Shown here: positions 60,015-64,000 of the stretch, piece by piece
How the letters are laid out: every line of letters begins with the position of its first letter
How positions within the stretch are numbered: the stretch's first letter is position 1
NCBI GenBank assembly: GCA_045629005.1
Contig: JAZQQJ010000027.1
Coordinates: 1-64,000, forward strand
Length of the DNA: 64,000 nucleotides
Reading direction: 5' to 3'
DNA from: RGIG3528 sp045629005
GTDB lineage: Bacteria > Bacillota > Clostridia > Lachnospirales > Lachnospiraceae
The notes under the pieces: model-generated
The model's input: only the letters and a program-made list of their open reading frames with translations
Database searches by the model: none
What the model was told of the DNA's origin: nothing
Position numbers and translations under genes: made by a program

Positions 60015-61391
60015 TTAAAGCTGTTCAAGTATATTATGGTATTCTGCAACAACTTTCTCCATGGCTTCACGCCCCGGTGCACCGATTGTATTTCGCTTGT
60101 CAACACAAGTCTTCATCTTAATGGCTTCGTAAATGTCTTCTGTGAACACAGGAGATATTTTTTTGTATTCCTCGAGAGGAAGCTCATCAAGAGAGATATC
60201 CTTTTCGATGCAGGTGAGTACGAGAGAACCGATAATGCCGTGAGCATCTCTGAAAGGAACGCCGTGCTTTACAAGCCAGTCTGCAGCATCGGTAGCATTT
60301 GTGAAGCCGTTCTTCGCAGAAGCCTCCATATTTGCTTTATTTACGGTTATTGACTTGAGCATGCCTGTGAAAAGAACAAGACAGCCCTTAGCGGTATCGA
60401 TTGCGTCGAACACGCCCTCTTTATCCTCCTGCATGTCCTTATTATAGGCAAGAGGAAGACCCTTCATAGTTGTAAGCAAACCCATAAGGGCACCGTATAC
60501 ACGACCGGACTTACCACGAATAAGCTCAGCAATGTCGGGATTCTTCTTCTGAGGCATTATGGATGAACCTGTTGAGTAAGAGTCATCGAGCTCTATGAAA
60601 CGGTATTCGTTGGAATTCCACATGATGATTTCTTCACAGAAACGTGAGAGATGCATCATGCAAATGGAAAGGTCGGAGAGAAGCTCAAGGGAGTAGTCTC
60701 TGTCTGATACAGAATCCATGGAATTGAGCGTCGGACCGTCGAAACCGAGAAGAGAAGCGGTAAGCTTTCTGTCGAGAGGATATGTAGTGCCTGCAAGTGC
60801 GCCGGCACCAAGAGGACAACGATTCATACGCTTACGATTGTCCTTAAGACGCGTATAGTCACGTGAAAACATTTCGAAGTAAGCACCGAGATGATGTGCG
60901 AGTGTGACAGGCTGAGCCTTCTGAAGATGAGTAAAGCCCGGCATATATGTGTCGAGATTCTGCTCCATCATGGAAAGAAGTTCCTGAAGAAGTGTCTTTA
61001 TGAGAGGCATAAGCTCGTCGATTTCGTCACGCACGTAGAGACGCATGTCGAGAGCAACCTGATCGTTTCTGGAACGCCCTGTATGAAGCTTTTTGCCAAC
61101 ATCACCGATACGGTCGATAAGCTCTGCTTCAACGAAGGAGTGAATGTCCTCGGATTCTGCGTTAAACTGAAGTTTCCCTGAATCTATGTCAGACTTAATG
61201 CCCTCAAGGCCATTAATTATTTCATCCCGCTCGGAATCTGTGAGAATGCCTGATTTCGCAAGCATTGTAACATGTGCTATGCTACCTTTTATATCCTGGG
61301 GGTAGAACCTTCTGTCGAAGGAGAGAGATTCGTTAAAATTGTGTACAAGCTGGTTTTCTTCTTTTGTGAAGCGACCGCCCCAAAGTTTCAT
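60015..61391 (-). CDS. argH: Argininosuccinate lyase
   Basis: A 458-residue enzyme of the fumarase/aspartase superfamily, full length. It begins KLWGGRFTKEENQLV and carries HTGRSRNDQVA, LQKAQPVTLAHH and the signature loop GSSIMPQKKNPD with the catalytic Ser. It splits argininosuccinate into arginine and fumarate, the final step of arginine synthesis. GGAG precedes the ATG at 61391. It follows the small acidic-protein gene by 20 bp in one operon. argG is not in the window. Confidence 0.96.
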   Translation of the reverse strand: MKLWGGRFTKEENQLVHNFNESLSFDRRFYPQDIKGSIAHVTMLAKSGILTDSERDEIINGLEGIKSDIDSGKLQFNAESEDIHSFVEAELIDRIGDVGKKLHTGRSRNDQVALDMRLYVRDEIDELMPLIKTLLQELLSMMEQNLDTYMPGFTHLQKAQPVTLAHHLGAYFEMFSRDYTRLKDNRKRMNRCPLGAGALAGTTYPLDRKLTASLLGFDGPTLNSMDSVSDRDYSLELLSDLSICMMHLSRFCEEIIMWNSNEYRFIELDDSYSTGSSIMPQKKNPDIAELIRGKSGRVYGALMGLLTTMKGLPLAYNKDMQEDKEGVFDAIDTAKGCLVLFTGMLKSITVNKANMEASAKNGFTNATDAADWLVKHGVPFRDAHGIIGSLVLTCIEKDISLDELPLEEYKKISPVFTEDIYEAIKMKTCVDKRNTIGAPGREAMEKVVAEYHNILEQL

Positions 61392-61411
61392 GTGAGTCCT
61401 CCTGTAAATAG

Positions 61412-61720
61412 TTAATCATCAAGCCCGAACTCTTCTTCGTCATCGGACTCTTCATCCTCGTCGATGACTGTTTCGTCAGTTTCCGGCTCTTCTAATTCTT
61501 CAACCTTAACTACACCGGCATCACCACCGATTAATATGTGCTGCTTTTTCAAGCCGGCTTCGTAAAATTTCATTATGTTTCCGGACTCTTTTTTTATCTG
61601 ATTGTTTATTCTGTCACGGTTTGCATAATATGTAGCGTTATCGTAACAAAGGAAATTGTTCTTGGCGTCATCGGAAAACGGCAACATTTTCATGTATTCT
61701 TTGTTCTTATCATCAGCCAT
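61412..61720 (-). CDS. Small acidic protein of unknown function
   Basis: A 102-residue protein that I do not recognise. The first 75 residues look folded (MLPFSDDAKNNFLCYDNATY, MKFYEAGLKKQHILIGGDAG); the last 25 are almost only Asp and Glu with a short GLDD end. AAAGGGAAC precedes the ATG and a good promoter lies at 61762-61790. It heads the argH operon, but nothing in it suggests a role in arginine synthesis. Confidence 0.7.
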   Translation of the reverse strand: MADDKNKEYMKMLPFSDDAKNNFLCYDNATYYANRDRINNQIKKESGNIMKFYEAGLKKQHILIGGDAGVVKVEELEEPETDETVIDEDEESDDEEEFGLDD

Positions 61721-61761
61721 CGTTTGTTCCCTTTCTTTCGAGTTTGTATGCTTAAAATAAT

Positions 61762-61790
61762 AATATATCTTATCGGATTTGGAAAGACAA
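61762..61790 (-). promoter_or_regulatory. Promoter of the acidic protein-argH operon
   Basis: On the minus strand: TTGTCT (61790-61785), a 17-bp spacer, TATATT (61767-61762). Confidence 0.65.
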
Positions 61791-61816
61791 GATAAAGAAA
61801 AATCTTTGTGAAAAGT

Positions 61817-61924
61817 TCACAAAAACAAGCGCTGTTTTTCTACATCCCCCTGAGCCGAAAGGGACTTTACAAACCTTGAAACAGGGCTTATCATTTTCTC
61901 GGATGTAATCCATCGGTTAATCAT
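61817..61924 (-). CDS. Possible 35-residue small protein
   Basis: A minus-strand frame from ATG at 61924 to TGA at 61817 encodes a basic, protein-like 35-residue peptide starting MINRWITSEKMISPVSRFVK. The ATG overlaps the stop of a short upstream frame (TGAATG), but no good ribosome binding site is seen. It could be an unnoticed small gene or a by-product of a structured RNA in 61857-61970. Weakly supported. Confidence 0.25.
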   Translation of the reverse strand: MINRWITSEKMISPVSRFVKSLSAQGDVEKQRLFL

Positions 61925-61934
61925 TCAATCTTCA

Positions 61935-61967
61935 CGGAAGCGATACTTCCTTATCGCGTTCCGCCAA
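61935..61967. other. Strong hairpin in the argH-Tad intergenic region
   Basis: CGGAAGCGATA and TATCGC-G-TTCCG pair over 11 bp with one bulged base around a CTTCCT loop. No T-run follows on either strand, so it is not a typical terminator. Its role is unknown. No other gene is convincing in 61791-61992 apart from the possible small frame at 61817-61924. Confidence 0.5.
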
Positions 61968-61992
61968 TCCAAAATGAATATTATTTTACAAC

Positions 61993-62700
61993 ATGAAGAG
62001 AACGTCTGCCTCGTGTTATGAATCTCCCGGAAAAGAGGAGAAACTTCTAAGGCTTGTGGAAAGCTGTTGCGGAGGAAAGGTAACAAAAGGCAGCATCAGA
62101 GGTTTTCTTAGTGAAACAGGTTTGTCTGCGTCGGCAATTTCATCGGACTTTCTGCCTTTCAGGAACGGCGGTTATATGTCCTATAGCCTTATGCTGCGGA
62201 TTTTGTTCAGAAAGGCAAAACGTGAAATAACGGATATGCTCAGTAAATCACGTGGGTTTATTCCGTGCGAAGCACTGACATACCTTTATGAATCCAATCT
62301 TTATTCTAAATCGTGGCTGTTATCCGAAAAAGAAATACTTGAAATCAGCGAGGATGAACTGTACTCGCATTATGAATTCGGAACGGTTTCACCTCTTTTC
62401 GGAAACATTGATTGCGAATTGAATATTGGTTGTTGTGCTGTTGATGCGGTAAATCATGATGAACTTCAGGTTAAACTCTGCTTCGGAGAACAGGCGGTGT
62501 ATCCGGAGTTTATTAAGTTTACCGAAAAAACGGAGATGGAACGCGTTATTCGGATGATTTTATTAAAAAAGCGTTCAATCGAACTTACAGGAAGCTGCGC
62601 TATGCTTAACGAGGGAAGCATATATGCAATAAGACCTCCAAAGGGTAATTGGGGAATGAGGCTGAATCTAGGAGAGGAACAAACATGGGGAAAATTATAG
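61993..62700 (+). CDS. TadA/CpaF N-domain-like protein without ATPase core
   Basis: A 235-residue soluble protein. I do not recognise a named family. The C-terminal ~90 residues (FGEQAVYPEFIKFTEKTEME, then RVIRMILLKK, AMLNEGSIYAIRPPKGNWGM) follow the pattern of the domain preceding the ATPase core of TadA/CpaF secretion ATPases, where a DGSR-InaviPP segment is typical; the core with Walker motifs is absent. No ribosome binding site precedes the ATG; a TATTAT lies 8 bases upstream, so the mRNA may be leaderless. It overlaps the ParA/TadZ-like gene by 16 bp. Confidence 0.6.
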   Translation: MKRTSASCYESPGKEEKLLRLVESCCGGKVTKGSIRGFLSETGLSASAISSDFLPFRNGGYMSYSLMLRILFRKAKREITDMLSKSRGFIPCEALTYLYESNLYSKSWLLSEKEILEISEDELYSHYEFGTVSPLFGNIDCELNIGCCAVDAVNHDELQVKLCFGEQAVYPEFIKFTEKTEMERVIRMILLKKRSIELTGSCAMLNEGSIYAIRPPKGNWGMRLNLGEEQTWGKL

Positions 62701-63503
62701 CATTCAGAGGACCTTATCGTGGAATAGGAAGAACAACCTCTGCAATGGAAATTATAGGTGTTGGACTCGCTAAAAAAGAAAAGACAATTGTAGCACTTAC
62801 GCAGATACCGGGAAGACAGCAGTTTTTGGAAGATGCTTTTGATGAAAACATTCCAGGAAGCATTTCAAGGGAAGTGTATTCAAAAAACGGACTTTGGGCT
62901 TTATGGCAAAGATTCAGAACAGAAAGGCTTAACTCTGATGAGGTTAGGGAAAGTGCGGTTAAAACTTCAATGGAAAGTCTTGATATTTTCCCTTATATGC
63001 CATGTGGTTCTTTGACCGATGACAGAACCAAGCTTGCAATAACTGCACTTATATTAAGCGACATAAAGAAGGCCTATGACTTTGTACTTGTTGATGTCGG
63101 TGAAGAAGTGAACGATCTGACAAGAGCTGTTATTTCAGGCAGTGATGCGGTTGTTTGCACTATGCCTCAGTCAATTCGTAAATGGCAGAACTTCCTCTCC
63201 ATGGAAGACATAAGTTTGAACGCCAAAAACACGTTATTTCTTGTGAATGGTTCGAACGATTCGGCAGATCCAACATTAAAAAAAATCGAAATGATATTTC
63301 ATAAACTCCTTAAAGGCAGAAAAGTTTTTGAAATACCCTTTTCGACTAAAGTAATTGCTTCAATTGATGAGGGAAGAATGTGTGAAGTGCTTGATGACAG
63401 GTTTTGTCGTTTGTCAAAAAACAATGCTTCAAGGCTTCAGTTGAATGTAAATCGTGTCATTAAAGAGATTATGGAGGTGTGTGAAGGTGACGGGATTAAG
63501 TGA
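62685..63503 (+). CDS. ParA/MinD-like ATPase resembling TadZ, with Arg P-loop
   Basis: A 272-residue SIMIBI-class protein. The N-terminal loop is GPYRGIGRTTSA, a deviant Walker A in which Arg stands in place of the P-loop Lys. YDFVLVDVGEEVNDLTRAVI matches Walker B/switch II, and FLVNGSND resembles the base-recognition strand. TadZ/CpaE proteins that position Tad pili commonly have atypical P-loops. ATG at 62685 follows GGAGAGG. It overlaps both neighbours, so the three genes are co-translated. Assignment as TadZ is inference from fold and context. Confidence 0.65.
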   Translation: MGKIIAFRGPYRGIGRTTSAMEIIGVGLAKKEKTIVALTQIPGRQQFLEDAFDENIPGSISREVYSKNGLWALWQRFRTERLNSDEVRESAVKTSMESLDIFPYMPCGSLTDDRTKLAITALILSDIKKAYDFVLVDVGEEVNDLTRAVISGSDAVVCTMPQSIRKWQNFLSMEDISLNAKNTLFLVNGSNDSADPTLKKIEMIFHKLLKGRKVFEIPFSTKVIASIDEGRMCEVLDDRFCRLSKNNASRLQLNVNRVIKEIMEVCEGDGIK

Positions 63504-64000
63504 CATTCTTGTATTTTCTGCATTGCTGCTTTGTGTTGCTGCCTTTGGATACTTTCTTGTTTTTTATGGGAATAACCATACTAAGAAAGATGACAGAACT
63601 GAATTTAGCAGGCTTCTTTCTGCCGTACGTGAAATGCTCAATGATTATGTCAGTTTTACTGAGAGACATCCCGGATTTAACGGCAAACTGGCTGACAGTG
63701 CTATGGGAACAACCGAAAGCATAGTGAATGCTATAAGAGAATGTTGTTCCGGAGTTCCGGGAGCACGTGAAATAGTACGTGAACTGATTGAAGCATATAT
63801 TCTTGAGGAAGTGAAGCCCGATAAGAGAGACCTGCAGCATCTTTTAAATGAAGACGATCCAATAGTGGCATTTTACGAGCTTATATGCGTTTTATCGGTT
63901 GAATATGGAGATTATGCATTTCAAAAGCTATGGACGTGTTTCTTGAAAAATCGCGTCGGAGGCCAAAGAGAGATTACCGAAAAGGATATTTTTGAAGCAA
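63487..64000 (+). CDS. CpaF/TadA-like protein with N-terminal TM, truncated by the window
   Basis: The first 171 codons of an open frame that runs off the right edge. GTG at 63487 follows GGAGG at 63473-63477. A TM helix lies at about residues 6-26 (ILVFSALLLCVAAFGYFLVF), then a helical region with IVNAIRECCSGVPGAREIV and an EITEKDIFEA end. This part resembles the N-terminal region of clostridial CpaF/TadA ATPases as I recall them; the ATPase core, if present, is outside the window. It overlaps the TadZ-like gene by 17 bp. Confidence 0.6.
   Translation, partial: MTGLSDILVFSALLLCVAAFGYFLVFYGNNHTKKDDRTEFSRLLSAVREMLNDYVSFTERHPGFNGKLADSAMGTTESIVNAIRECCSGVPGAREIVRELIEAYILEEVKPDKRDLQHLLNEDDPIVAFYELICVLSVEYGDYAFQKLWTCFLKNRVGGQREITEKDIFEA

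Noticed and set aside
61857..61970. c-di-GMP riboswitch ahead of the Tad-like operon
   Set aside because: The conserved GEMM-I core sequences and tetraloop receptor arrangement are not found, and the hairpin does not fit either class.

Overview
The window reads as chromosomal DNA of a low-to-moderate-GC Firmicute of class Clostridia, most likely a Lachnospiraceae relative of the Butyrivibrio type. The reasons are AGGAGG-type ribosome binding sites, sigma-A promoters with strict 17-bp spacers, a DUF6145-like protein, Pro/Thr-rich linkers in lipoproteins, clostridial-type fibre-degradation enzymes (GH39, PL11) and a Tad/CpaF-like locus. The assignment is inferred from gene content; no rRNA or tRNA gene was seen.

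Layout. 1-634 is non-coding: six 63-bp tandem repeats and an unexplained segment. 635-5093 is an accessory strip of small unrelated genes (Nudix, methyltransferase, three GNATs, a SUKH-3-like protein, a degenerate zincin-like protein). 5173-14435 holds a repeat-linker lipoprotein, a MacB-like ABC pair, a GH39 beta-xylosidase and a second ABC pair behind a palindromic operator. 14439-23744 holds a C39-like peptidase, a hybrid histidine kinase, psuG-psuK, a heterodimeric ABC exporter and a PilZ protein. 23961-30310 holds argF, two small genes, coaX, dusB, asd and a second hybrid kinase. 30371-31936 holds rpsT and hisS on the minus strand. 32195-36244 holds comEA, comEC, a hicB-like remnant and an AIM24-family gene.

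36415-40639 holds two secreted carbohydrate-active lipoproteins (PL11 lyase, polysaccharide deacetylase) and an Mrp-type Fe-S ATPase. 40782-52521 is a surface-polymer region: two tandem fused glycerophosphotransferase/GT4 proteins, a lone GT4, then leuS and nfo, then a PHP protein, a phosphoribosyltransferase-like protein and a LicD protein. 52535-55351 is a class A PBP. 55571-59903 is potABCD with an unusual PotA. 60015-61720 is argH behind a small acidic protein. 61993 to the right edge is the start of a Tad/Flp-pilus-like operon, cut by the window.

The most interesting items are: the right-edge operon, where a TadA/CpaF N-domain-like protein without an ATPase core precedes an Arg-P-loop ParA/TadZ-like ATPase and a membrane-anchored CpaF-like start; the duplicated two-domain polymer glycosyltransferases; the two Ig-like repeats inserted in the PotA TOBE region; a comEA gene that appears to start with ATT; two candidate leaderless mRNAs; and the 63-bp repeat array. 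All were judged by reading the sequence; no database search was run.
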